A DNA stretch of 64,000 bases from Lentisphaeria bacterium UBA4640 (GTDB lineage: Bacteria > Verrucomicrobiota > Lentisphaeria > Victivallales > UBA1829), in the NCBI GenBank assembly GCA_002405835.1, contig DHMO01000005.1:73794-137793 (forward strand), given 5' to 3'. Shown here one piece after another: positions 1 to 9,180 of the stretch; the first letter of the stretch is position 1, and each line of letters opens with the position of its first letter. The position numbers and the translations under genes are program-made. Below the pieces are notes generated by a model that did not search any database, was not told the origin of the DNA, and was given only the letters and a program-made list of their open reading frames with translations.

Positions 1-403
1 CTCGGGCGCATTCCATATCGAGCCGGCCTTTGGAGTCGACGGGGATATGGGAGACTGTGTAGCCGCGGCGTTCAAGGTCTTTGGCGAGCGCGAGAATTGC
101 GGGGTGTTCCATGCAGGAAACGACGATTTTGCGGCGTTTCGGGCAGAAGCTCAAGGCGCTGTGGATTGCGGCGTTGTCGCTTTCTGTTCCGCAGCTGGTG
201 AAGATGACTTCGGAGGTCTGTGCACCGAGGAGGTCGGCGAGCTTTGCGCGGGCGTCTTCCACATGCGCGGCGACCTGTCCGCCGAACGTGTGGATGCTCG
301 ACGGGTTGCCGTAGAGTTCCGTGAGGAACGGGCGCATCGCCTCGAACGCTTCGGGAGCGACCGCCGTGGTGGCGTTGTTGTCAAGATAGATGATCTTTTC
401 CAT
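1..403 (-). CDS. nifS: Cysteine desulfurase NifS, N-terminal part (runs off left edge)
   Basis: This is the PLP-dependent enzyme that takes sulfur from cysteine and passes it to a scaffold for Fe-S cluster assembly. The visible N-terminus begins MEKIIYLDNNATT, the hallmark start of NifS/IscS proteins, followed by the GNPSSIHTFG block and the TSCGTESDNAAI and CMEHPAIL segments that surround the PLP pocket. Only about 134 residues are in the window, so the catalytic lysine and cysteine loop are not visible. The start at 403 lies 10 bases after the stop of nifU, so the two are co-transcribed leftward. The NIF-type pair does not by itself imply nitrogen fixation, since such pairs often serve general Fe-S assembly in anaerobes. 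Confidence 0.9.
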   Translation of the reverse strand, partial: MEKIIYLDNNATTAVAPEAFEAMRPFLTELYGNPSSIHTFGGQVAAHVEDARAKLADLLGAQTSEVIFTSCGTESDNAAIHSALSFCPKRRKIVVSCMEHPAILALAKDLERRGYTVSHIPVDSKGRLDMECAR

Positions 404-412
404 GATTCACGC

Positions 413-1291
413 TCACTTTGCTTCCACGACCTGAATGGAGTCGGAGACGAATTCGTGAAGTTTGGCTTCGACGAGGTTTTTGAGCGTCACTTTTGCCGCC
501 ATGCAGGCCGCGCAGTGACCTTTGAGACGGACGATCGCCTGATTGCCCTGAATGTCGACGAGTTCAATGTCGCCGCCGTCGTGTTCGAGCTGCGGGCGGA
601 TTTCGCGGTCGATGACCGACTGAACTTTGATGACCTTCTGGACAACGGAGAGAGCGTTGAAGTCGTCGACTTTTTCGGAGGCGTGCGGGGCGGCCGCTTT
701 ATGTTCCTTCCAGAGACCGTCGAGGATTTCCTGGATCTGGTCGAGACATGCGCCGCATGCGCCGCCGGCTTTGGTGTACTTGGTGACCTGTTCAGCGGTG
801 TGGAGATTGTTTTCTTTTGCGACGCGGCGGATTTTTGTATCGGTCACGCCGAAGCACTTGCAGACGATGCGGCCCTCATGGTCTTCGGGATCGTCTTCGA
901 TTTTCTGATAGGCTTCGCCGTGCTTGGCTTTGTAGTCGGCGATTGCGGCCTGAAGAGCTTCCATGCCCATGACGGAGCAGTGCATTTTTTCTTCCGGGAG
1001 GCTGCCGAGGAGCTTGACGATGTCCTTGTTTGTGACTTTTGCGGCTTCGTCGAGCGTCATGCCTTTGACCAGCTCGGTGAGAGCGGAGGAGGAAGCGATG
1101 GCGCTTGCGCAGCCGAAGGTCTTGAATTTGACATCGGAAATTCTGCCGCTGTCATCAAGTTTGAGATATAACTTGAGCGCGTCGCCGCAGGTGATGTTTC
1201 CCACTTCCGCGACGGCGTCCGGGTTTTCAATTTCGCCCACATTGCGCGGGTTGAGAAAATGATCCATTACTTTGTTGGTGTAATCCCACAT
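413..1291 (-). CDS. nifU: NifU three-domain Fe-S scaffold protein
   Basis: Scaffold on which NifS-derived sulfur and iron are assembled into clusters. All three NifU domains are present. The N-terminal IscU-like domain starts MWDYTNKVMDHFLNPRNVG and has cysteines in GNITCGD, FGCAS and MHCSVMG. A central BFD-like [2Fe-2S] domain has CKCFG and GGACGACL. The C-terminal Nfu domain has LEHDGGDIELV and the CAAC cluster motif. The start at 1291 is preferred over an in-frame ATG at 1375 because a GAGGA ribosome site lies just upstream and the family N-terminus begins there. The resulting 292 residues match the usual NifU size. It is the first gene of the nifU-nifS pair. Confidence 0.93.
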   Translation of the reverse strand: MWDYTNKVMDHFLNPRNVGEIENPDAVAEVGNITCGDALKLYLKLDDSGRISDVKFKTFGCASAIASSSALTELVKGMTLDEAAKVTNKDIVKLLGSLPEEKMHCSVMGMEALQAAIADYKAKHGEAYQKIEDDPEDHEGRIVCKCFGVTDTKIRRVAKENNLHTAEQVTKYTKAGGACGACLDQIQEILDGLWKEHKAAAPHASEKVDDFNALSVVQKVIKVQSVIDREIRPQLEHDGGDIELVDIQGNQAIVRLKGHCAACMAAKVTLKNLVEAKLHEFVSDSIQVVEAK

Positions 1292-1424
1292 GGAGTCTTC
1301 CTCGCTTTCTTGCTTTAAGTTTTTATCATGAGGTAATTTACTACTGAAACAGTGAATTGACAAATAAAGTTCCATAAAAAATAAAAAAAATCATGAAGAG
1401 TCCGGAAAATATTTTCAGGAAGAG

Positions 1425-1488
1425 AGCACAAAAGTACCGGAAATAGCAAAAAAATCCTGTTTGCGTTTTATCGATTCCGGACTACATT
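1425..1488 (+). promoter_or_regulatory. AraC-like tandem operator and promoter of the GH4 gene
   Basis: Two similar 16-base half-sites lie 20 bases apart: AGCACAAAAGTACCGG at 1425-1440 and AGCAAAAAAATCCTGT at 1445-1460. They are followed directly by a candidate -35 TTGCGT (1461-1466), a 16-base spacer and a -10 TACATT (1483-1488). A matching pair at the same 20-base period precedes the GH36 gene at 43410-43445. The half-sites resemble the AraC TAGC-N7-TCC pattern, so an AraC-family activator is inferred. Two AraC-type regulators are encoded at 45283-47016. Confidence 0.5.
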
Positions 1489-1543
1489 AAACGCGGAAAC
1501 CCGCAGGAAAATGAGCGGGCGGAAAAACAAAATGAGGTGTATG

Positions 1544-2899
<1,356 letters not shown>

Positions 2900-2922
2900 G
2901 CGTTGTGAACGTCTCAAAAAGA

Positions 2923-2967
2923 TTGCGGCTCCTCCCGTTCATCCGGAGAGGAGCCGCAAATTGTTTT
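2923..2967. terminator. Bidirectional intrinsic terminator between GH4 gene and pyrD
   Basis: A perfect 12-bp stem (TTGCGGCTCCTC at 2923-2934 with GAGGAGCCGCAA at 2948-2959) is followed by ATTGTTTTAAA on the plus strand and by a T-run on the minus strand (complement of 2916-2922). It lies between convergent genes and can serve both. Confidence 0.8.
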
Positions 2968-2984
2968 AAATGAAAAGGTTTGAA

Positions 2985-3908
2985 TCAGACCCGGACCTGT
3001 CCGATGATTTCGGTTACGGATTTGCAGCCGTGGCGTTCGAGATAGTCGGAGATTCCGCTGAGAACTTTGACCGGGGCGAGCGGATCGGCGAAAATTGCGG
3101 TGCCGACGGCTATCGCGGAGGCTCCGGCGAGCAGAAATTCCACAGCGTCTTCCCCGCTGAAAATTCCACCCATGCCGATGATCGGAATATCGACGGCGCG
3201 CGCGGTTTCGTAGACCATTTTGACGGCGACAGGTTTGACGGCGGGACCGCTGAGTCCGCCGGTGATGTTGGCAATCTTCGGGCGGCGCGTCTCAATGTCG
3301 ATTGCCATGGCGGGAATGGTGTTGATCATGGAGACAATGTCGCTGCCGTTTGCCGCTGCTGCGCGGGCAAATTCGGGCATGCTCCTGACGTTCGGGCTCA
3401 GCTTGGTGATGAGCGGAAGTTTTGTTGCGGACCGGACGGCGGCGATGACCTTGCCCATTGCTGCGGTGTCGGAGCTGAAGGAGATTCCGCCTTCCTTGAC
3501 GTTCGGACAGGAGACGTTGATTTCCAGAGCGGCGATGCCGTCGGAATCGGCGTCGAGGCGCTCGGCGACGTAACGGTAGTCGTCGACGCTCTTGCCCCAG
3601 ATGTTGACGATGGTTTTGCAGTTGTGCTTGCGGAGCCAGGGAAGATAGTGGTCGTCGTGCAGGAACTTTTCGATGCCGGGACCCTGGAGACCGATGGCGT
3701 TGATCATGCCGGAGGTGACTTCTGCGACACGGGGTGTGGGGTTGCCGTGAACCGGTTTCGGGGCGACGCCTTTGACGACGACCGCGCCGAGAATGGAGGG
3801 ATCGAAGAATTCTTCGTATTCGCTTCCGTAGCCGAATGTTCCGGATGCGGTCATGACGGGGTTCGCAAGTTCGAGCGGACCGAGTTTCACAGAGAGATCA
3901 GGCTTCAT
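2985..3908 (-). CDS. pyrD: Dihydroorotate dehydrogenase, catalytic subunit (class 1B)
   Basis: Oxidises dihydroorotate to orotate in pyrimidine synthesis using FMN. In the class 1B form, electrons pass to the PyrK subunit and NAD. The 307-residue chain has the FMN/substrate motifs ASGTFGYG, GLQGPGIEKF and EINVSCPNVKEGG with the class 1 catalytic cysteine, plus IGMGGIFSGEDAVEF near the C-terminus. The start overlaps the end of pyrK by 11 bases, so the subunits are translationally coupled. Adjacent pyrK supports type 1B over 1A. Confidence 0.94.
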   Translation of the reverse strand: MKPDLSVKLGPLELANPVMTASGTFGYGSEYEEFFDPSILGAVVVKGVAPKPVHGNPTPRVAEVTSGMINAIGLQGPGIEKFLHDDHYLPWLRKHNCKTIVNIWGKSVDDYRYVAERLDADSDGIAALEINVSCPNVKEGGISFSSDTAAMGKVIAAVRSATKLPLITKLSPNVRSMPEFARAAAANGSDIVSMINTIPAMAIDIETRRPKIANITGGLSGPAVKPVAVKMVYETARAVDIPIIGMGGIFSGEDAVEFLLAGASAIAVGTAIFADPLAPVKVLSGISDYLERHGCKSVTEIIGQVRV

Positions 3909-4686
3909 AGTACACCTCCTCGGCGGTATAGACGGGTCCTTCCTTGCAGGTGCGCGAGTAGCGCCAGCCGTCGGGCGAGGAGGGATCTTTCATTTTGACG
4001 ACACAGGCGAAACATGCGCCGATTCCGCAGCACATGTGCTGGTCGAGACTCAGATAGCATTTGACGTTTTTTGCAACGGCGAGACGGCCGAGCGCCATGA
4101 GCATCGGAGTGGGGCCGCATGCGTAAAGAACGGGCGTTTTCGGGGCGTCGGCGAGCGCCTTGTTGAGCAGTTCGGTGACAAGTCCCTTGTGTCCGAGCGA
4201 GCCGTCCTGGGTCGCAAGGCGGACGTCGTATCCGGCGGCTTCGTATTCTTCAGAAAGGATGATATCGGCTGCGGAGCGTGCGCCGAGCAGGAGCATTCCC
4301 TTGTTGAGGGAACGTTTCGCGAGCGGGAGAATCGCGGCGGAGCCGTAGCCTCCTGCGACGAGAACCGGAGTTTCGTCACAGCCGGGCATCGGGTAGCCTT
4401 TGCCGAGGGGGCCCATGACATTGCAGGACTGTCCGGGGAGCATTTCCGCGAGTTCGGCGGTGCCGGAGCCGACAACTTTGTAAACCACGGTGAGAGTTCC
4501 CGCTTCGGGATCGTATCCGCAGATGCTGAAGGGGCGGCGCAGAATGCGGTCGCGCAGGGATGGAATGTGAATGTGAACGAACTGTCCGGGCTGAGCCTTT
4601 GCGGCGATCTCCGGAGCGTGGAACACGATTTTCCGGTAGAGACCCTTGAGACAGCGGTTTTCCAGAATGCTGCAATCGGATGTCAT
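3898..4686 (-). CDS. pyrK: Dihydroorotate dehydrogenase electron-transfer subunit
   Basis: FAD/[2Fe-2S] subunit that moves electrons from PyrD to NAD. The order is the usual one: an FAD-binding barrel (RDRILRRPFSICGYD, the RPxS-type flavin motif, about residues 45-60), an NAD-binding region (VLVAGGYGSAAILPLA) and a C-terminal ferredoxin-like cluster motif CGIGACFACV followed by a distal cysteine in TCKEGPVY. The 262-residue length is typical. A GGAAAG ribosome site precedes the ATG at 4686. It is the first gene of the pyrK-pyrD pair and is divergent from the IMPase gene. Confidence 0.93.
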   Translation of the reverse strand: MTSDCSILENRCLKGLYRKIVFHAPEIAAKAQPGQFVHIHIPSLRDRILRRPFSICGYDPEAGTLTVVYKVVGSGTAELAEMLPGQSCNVMGPLGKGYPMPGCDETPVLVAGGYGSAAILPLAKRSLNKGMLLLGARSAADIILSEEYEAAGYDVRLATQDGSLGHKGLVTELLNKALADAPKTPVLYACGPTPMLMALGRLAVAKNVKCYLSLDQHMCCGIGACFACVVKMKDPSSPDGWRYSRTCKEGPVYTAEEVYYEA

Positions 4687-4702
4687 AATTTTTTCTTTCC
4701 AG

Positions 4703-4733
4703 TTGAATTTTTCAAACAGTATGGTATTATAAT
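4703..4733 (+). promoter_or_regulatory. Candidate promoter for the IMPase-priA unit
   Basis: TTGAAT at 4703-4708 with TATTAT (4725-4730, spacer 16) or TATAAT (4728-4733, spacer 19) in the AT-rich gap between divergent pyrK and the IMPase gene. The palindromic TATTATAATA could also serve the leftward pyrK transcript. Confidence 0.5.
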
Positions 4734-4772
4734 ACGCGAAAGCGGAATTAACAAACCTGCAGAGGTGTTTTT

Positions 4773-5543
4773 ATGCTGAAATTTATGGAAAATCTGGCGA
4801 AAAAGGCCGGAGACATGGCTCTGGAGGAGCGGAAACACTTCTCCCGCGAGGAAATTCATTTCAAAAATCCGAAAGATCTGGTGACCGACGTCGACCGCAA
4901 AGTCGAGCTGTTCATCCGCGCAGAAATTGAAGCTGCGTATCCGGATCACGCGATTCTCGGCGAGGAGGGCGGAACCACAAACGAAGGCAAGTCGGAATAT
5001 CTCTGGATTATCGACCCGATCGACGGGACAACCTCTTTTGTTCACGGCTCGCCGATGTATTCGGTTTCCATCGGACTGCACCGGAACGGGAAGCCGTATG
5101 CGGGGGCGATTTACCAGCCGCGTCTGAACGAACTCTATTCCGCGATTCTCGGCGGCGGGGCGAAGTGCAACGGCGAACCGATTCACGTCTCACGTCATTC
5201 GGAGCTGGTGAACTGTCTCGGCATTACCGGCTTTGCGTGTCTGCGCGCGGGTCTGAAGAAGAACAATCTGCCGCACTTCTGCCGCATCGCACCGCTGATC
5301 CGCGACATCCGGCGGTACGGTTCCGCGGCATACGACCTCTGCGCAGTCGCCTCCGGTTCCGCGGATTTCTTCTGGGAGATGGAGCTTCAGCCGTACGATA
5401 TTGCGGCGGGCGAGATCATTCTCACGGAAGCCGGCGGACGGATTTCCGATTTTTCCGGCGGAGCGGGATACCCGAAGCGGGGAATTCTCGCATCCAACGG
5501 CATAATTCACGATGAGATTCTGCAGCTGCTTGCAATGGATTGA
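4773..5543 (+). CDS. Inositol monophosphatase family phosphatase (SuhB-like)
   Basis: Member of the Li-sensitive, Mg-dependent sugar-phosphate phosphatase family. The metal-binding motifs are seen in order: ILGEEGG, then WIIDPIDGTTSFVHG, then a C-terminal YDIAAGEIILTEAGGRISD in place of the usual WDxAAG. The 256-residue length is normal. The substrate could be inositol-1-phosphate, 3'-phosphoadenosine 5'-phosphate or a related sugar phosphate; sequence alone does not decide. A GAGGTG ribosome site at 4762-4767 supports the start. priA begins three bases after its stop, so they form one unit. Confidence 0.88.
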   Translation: MLKFMENLAKKAGDMALEERKHFSREEIHFKNPKDLVTDVDRKVELFIRAEIEAAYPDHAILGEEGGTTNEGKSEYLWIIDPIDGTTSFVHGSPMYSVSIGLHRNGKPYAGAIYQPRLNELYSAILGGGAKCNGEPIHVSRHSELVNCLGITGFACLRAGLKKNNLPHFCRIAPLIRDIRRYGSAAYDLCAVASGSADFFWEMELQPYDIAAGEIILTEAGGRISDFSGGAGYPKRGILASNGIIHDEILQLLAMD

Positions 5544-5546
5544 CCG

Positions 5547-7772
5547 ATGCCGCAAAACGTCGCCAGAATCGCGCTAAATCTTTCGCTTGACCGTTTTTTT
5601 GATTACCGGATACCGGAGCATCTGCTCGGAAAGGTGCGGACGGGAAGCAAAGTCAATATTCCGTTCGGGAACGGGCTTGCTCTGCGGAGCGGTTACGTGA
5701 TGGAGATCTCCGACCGTTCGGAGTTTCCGGATTTGCGCGCGGTTGATTCGATCTGCGCCAATTCGCCGGAGATTCCGGATCCGCTTCTGAAACTTGCTGA
5801 GTGGATGGCGCTCTACTACTGCTGTCCGCGCGAACTGGCGGTGCGCAACCTTCTGCCCGGAGCGGTGCGCAGCGGAAAAATCAAACCGCGGACACGCCCG
5901 CACTGCCGTCTGGGCGATACCGCGAAGGCTGCGGAATATATCGAAAAGAACGCCCGTGCAAAAGCGCGCGTCGCTCTGCTGAAGACTCTGATGCTGGAAC
6001 ATGAACTGCCGCAGGATATTCTTCTGCTCAAGGCGGGGGCGGGAAAAGGGGCGCTCGATGCTCTGGTCAAAGAGGGAATCGTCGACCGCGAGGAAATTGT
6101 GGACGACCGCGACCCGTTCAAGGGCGCGTCGGTGATTCCGACCAAACCGCTGACGCCGACTCCGGAACAGGCGGAGGCACTGAAAATTATTTTCGACACG
6201 ATGGAGGGGCGCACGGGAAAACATGTCGTCCTGCTCCACGGCGTCACCTGCTCCGGCAAAACGGAGGTTTATCTTCAGGCGATTGCAAAGGCTCTGGAAC
6301 AGGGCGGCGAAGCGATTGTGCTTGTTCCGGAAATCTCGTTGACGCCGCAGACAGTGGAGCGCTTCCGCGCCAGGTTCGGCGATATGGTGAGCGTGCTTCA
6401 CAGCGGACTCTCCGAAGGGGAGCGGCATGACGAATGGATGAAAGTTCACTCGGGACGGGTCCGCATTGCCGTCGGGGCGCGCTCCGCGCTGTTCGCTCCG
6501 TTCACGAAACTGAAGCTGATTGTGGTGGATGAGGAACATGAACAGTCGTACAAGCAGTCGGAGGCGCCGCGGTACAATGCGCGCGACGTCGCTGTCATGC
6601 GCGGCAAACTGGAGGGCGCAACGGTGATTCTCGGTTCCGCCACGCCGTCGTTGGAATCACATTACAATGCCGCCGTCGCGGGCAAATACGCACACGCGCG
6701 GATGCTCAAACGAAGCGATCCGCGTATTGTCCTGCCCGATGTGCGGATTATCGACATGCGCTGTGAAGAGACGGACGACGGGCTGCGTCCGGTGCTCTCA
6801 AAAGAGCTGATCCGGGGCGTCCGCGAGCGCATCAGCGTCGGAGAGCAGAGCATTATTTTCCTGAACCGGCGCGGTTTCGCAAAGCAGATGGTCTGCGAAG
6901 ACTGCGGGTTCGTCGCGCGCTGTCCCGACTGTTCCGCCGCATATACCTACCACCGGAAGATGCAGATTCTGACATGTCATCTCTGCGGTGCGATGGTCTC
7001 CGCTTACGAGAAGTGTCCGCAGTGCGGTTCGGAAAAAATCCGTTATTCGGGCGCGGGAACGGAGAAGGTCGAGAACATGGCGTTTGCGGTGTTCAAGGAT
7101 GCGCGGATCGCCCGGATGGATTCGGATTCAATGACGCGTCCGAGTCTGTATGAAGAGATTCTTGGCAAATTCCGCCGGGGAGAGATCGACATTCTGATCG
7201 GAACGCAGATGATTGCAAAGGGACTTGATTTCCCGAACGTCACTTTTGTGGGCGTTGTGAATGCGGACATGGGGCTTTTTCTGCCGGATTTCCGCGCGGC
7301 GGAGCGGACGTTCCAGCTGTTGACGCAGGTCGCGGGGCGCGCGGGACGCGGCGAACACCGCGGCGAGGTTCTGATTCAGACCAGCAACCCGTTCAATTCC
7401 GCGATCACTGCGGCGGCGAACCATGACTGCGATACGTTTTACGCAGATGAACTGCCGGTGCGCGAGGAACTGAAGTTTCCTCCATACGGACATGTGATTG
7501 CGCTTCATTTCGACGGGGAGGACCCGCAGAAGATCGAGTCCTATGCGGCGCAGCTCATGGAGCGTATTCAGCCGTATCTGGATCCGGAGACGGAGGTCAC
7601 GGAGCCGATGCCCGCGCCGATCGAACGCATCAAGGGAAAGTTCCGCTACATGGCGACTTTCCGTGCTGGAAAGCTGGGGCGTCTCAAGCAGGTTCTGCGC
7701 TATGAAACATGCCGGAACCAGCCGCGCGGGCTGCAGGTTTATCTGGATATTGATCCTGTTTCAATGCTGTAA
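5547..7772 (+). CDS. priA: Primosomal protein N' (replication restart helicase PriA)
   Basis: Superfamily 2 3'-to-5' helicase that recognises stalled forks and reloads the replicative helicase. The 741-residue protein has the N-terminal fork-binding domain, Walker A LLHGVTCSGKTEVY (cysteine where glycine is usual), the DEEHEQSYKQ Walker B box, a GSATPS motif III, and a zinc-binding insert with paired cysteines (CEDCG, CPDC, CHLCG, CPQCG). It ends with the helicase C-terminal domain containing LIGTQMIAKGLDFPNV and QVAGRAGR. Its 3' end overlaps the convergent SGNH gene by 12 bases. Confidence 0.95.
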   Translation: MPQNVARIALNLSLDRFFDYRIPEHLLGKVRTGSKVNIPFGNGLALRSGYVMEISDRSEFPDLRAVDSICANSPEIPDPLLKLAEWMALYYCCPRELAVRNLLPGAVRSGKIKPRTRPHCRLGDTAKAAEYIEKNARAKARVALLKTLMLEHELPQDILLLKAGAGKGALDALVKEGIVDREEIVDDRDPFKGASVIPTKPLTPTPEQAEALKIIFDTMEGRTGKHVVLLHGVTCSGKTEVYLQAIAKALEQGGEAIVLVPEISLTPQTVERFRARFGDMVSVLHSGLSEGERHDEWMKVHSGRVRIAVGARSALFAPFTKLKLIVVDEEHEQSYKQSEAPRYNARDVAVMRGKLEGATVILGSATPSLESHYNAAVAGKYAHARMLKRSDPRIVLPDVRIIDMRCEETDDGLRPVLSKELIRGVRERISVGEQSIIFLNRRGFAKQMVCEDCGFVARCPDCSAAYTYHRKMQILTCHLCGAMVSAYEKCPQCGSEKIRYSGAGTEKVENMAFAVFKDARIARMDSDSMTRPSLYEEILGKFRRGEIDILIGTQMIAKGLDFPNVTFVGVVNADMGLFLPDFRAAERTFQLLTQVAGRAGRGEHRGEVLIQTSNPFNSAITAAANHDCDTFYADELPVREELKFPPYGHVIALHFDGEDPQKIESYAAQLMERIQPYLDPETEVTEPMPAPIERIKGKFRYMATFRAGKLGRLKQVLRYETCRNQPRGLQVYLDIDPVSML

Positions 7773-8771
7773 CAGCTTTGAGAGGTTTTCCGCAAGCAGA
7801 GCGGCTCCTTCCGCATTCGGGGTGACGCGGTTGCGGGAATAATACTTCGGGGAATCGGGAAGGAGATGTGTGCCCTCGATGACGCGGATTTTCTGTTTCT
7901 TTCCGAACTCCCGGACGGCGGCGGCGTAAGGCGCGGCGCTTTTTTCAAGCGGAGTGACAAATACAATCTCTGCATTCGGTGCGGCGGAGCGGAAGGTTTC
8001 CGTGAAGCGTTCCAGATTCTTCCTGAAAACCGGAATGGTTGTGCCGAATCTTCTGTCGAATGAGCCTGTCATGACAATCAGAATGTCCGGTTTCGGGAGC
8101 GCGAGAAATTCCGCATGGTTCGGGGTGAGGAGCGTATCCGCCATGACGGCGTCGATGATTTCCCAGTTCAAGGAACGTCCGAGCAGATAGGAGAATGATT
8201 GATGCACGGGGAGAATTTCGCTGCTGCTGGCGAGGTCGCCGTAAAGGACGGCGCGTTTCGCGAACGGCTTTGGATCGGCGAACTTCGCGCGGTCGTTGAC
8301 GGAGATTCCGAGGAAATCGACGGAGTCGCCGGAGGGAAGAATGACGTCGAATGTGTGCATGGCGCCGTCGGAGGGGATCCGGAAGGAGACGTCGCGGGAA
8401 AAATAGCGCGTGCGCTTGCGGCGGTCTGCGGGGAGGTTGAAGGTGTATTCCTGCTTCCAGTCTCCGTCGACGAGGAAAATTCCGGTGCTTTCGAGCGGAA
8501 CTTCGGGGAGGTGAAGCCCGTTGTAGCGGAGTTTCACGCGGATGTTGCGGCTGTCGGTCCGGAAACGGATGCGTGCGCCGGGGTTGTCATGCTCCAGATG
8601 GTCACGGTGCGGCATGAGACGGCTGAATTTCATGGCATGATTCCGGCGTGCGCCCTCGATAAAGGTTTTCGAGAGGACGCCGGAATAGTGCAGCCGCGGA
8701 TCGTCCGGAGCAATTTCAAGCGCGGCGAGCGGGAGCGCCGCGAGCAGCAGGAGCAGAAGGATGTTTTTCAT
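7761..8771 (-). CDS. Secreted SGNH/GDSL-hydrolase-like protein, catalytic motifs eroded
   Basis: A signal peptide (MKNILLLLLLAALPLAALE) precedes a beta-rich N-terminal domain and a C-terminal SGNH-like domain, as in two-domain carbohydrate esterases of CE2 type. The family blocks can be aligned but are degenerate: block I reads YGDLASSS rather than GDS, and the final DxxHPN block reads NRVTPN, losing both Asp and His. Activity as a serine esterase is therefore doubtful. The start at 8771 is chosen because it gives a signal peptide and an ATGA overlap with the upstream thioesterase gene; an upstream ATG at 8807 is less likely. It is the last gene of the long leftward series. Confidence 0.65.
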   Translation of the reverse strand: MKNILLLLLLAALPLAALEIAPDDPRLHYSGVLSKTFIEGARRNHAMKFSRLMPHRDHLEHDNPGARIRFRTDSRNIRVKLRYNGLHLPEVPLESTGIFLVDGDWKQEYTFNLPADRRKRTRYFSRDVSFRIPSDGAMHTFDVILPSGDSVDFLGISVNDRAKFADPKPFAKRAVLYGDLASSSEILPVHQSFSYLLGRSLNWEIIDAVMADTLLTPNHAEFLALPKPDILIVMTGSFDRRFGTTIPVFRKNLERFTETFRSAAPNAEIVFVTPLEKSAAPYAAAVREFGKKQKIRVIEGTHLLPDSPKYYSRNRVTPNAEGAALLAENLSKLLQH

Positions 8772-9172
8772 TTCTTCTGATCCAGGAAGTAGCCGGTCAG
8801 AGTGCATTTTGCGATGATTTTCCCGTCGGAATTCCGGGCGACGGCTTCGCAGACGCAGGTCGTCCGGCCGTTGTGAACGAGCGTTGCCGTGGCGGTGATC
8901 TTCGGTCCCTTGCCCGGACGGAGGTACGAGATGGAGCTGTTGAGTCCGATGCAGGGGCGTCCGGTGGACCAGGAGGCTCCGGCGAACGCAAAGTCACAGA
9001 GCGTGTAGATCGCGCCGCCCTGCACGACGTCGTGTCCGTTCAGGGAGTCTTCCGAAACATCGTATTCGGCTTCGGCGCAGCATTCGCCGACGCTGGTGAG
9101 ACGCATGGAGTTGAATGCGCAGAAGCGGTCGACTTTGTTGAGTTTTTCCTTGATTTCTTCAAAATTGATCAT
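8768..9172 (-). CDS. PaaI-family hotdog thioesterase
   Basis: A 134-residue single hotdog-fold protein of the acyl-CoA thioesterase PaaI type. The central GHDVVQGGAIYTLCDFAFAGAS segment corresponds to the HGG-containing catalytic helix region (here VQGGAIYTLCD), followed by STGRPCIGLNSSISYLRP and the hydrophobic strands of the fold. The acyl substrate is unknown. It lies between the M32 carboxypeptidase gene and the SGNH gene with an ATGA overlap to the latter. Confidence 0.8.
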   Translation of the reverse strand: MINFEEIKEKLNKVDRFCAFNSMRLTSVGECCAEAEYDVSEDSLNGHDVVQGGAIYTLCDFAFAGASWSTGRPCIGLNSSISYLRPGKGPKITATATLVHNGRTTCVCEAVARNSDGKIIAKCTLTGYFLDQKK

Positions 9173-9180
9173 GGTTCACC

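Noticed and set aside
47..1171. Long rightward open frame of 374 codons opposite nifU and nifS
   Set aside because: Its product is low-complexity and matches no family, while the opposite strand encodes clear NifU and NifS motifs; it is a shadow of high-GC codon use.
1..1291. nifU-nifS as evidence of a nitrogen-fixation cluster
   Set aside because: No nitrogenase genes are in view, and NIF-type assembly is common in anaerobes that do not fix nitrogen.
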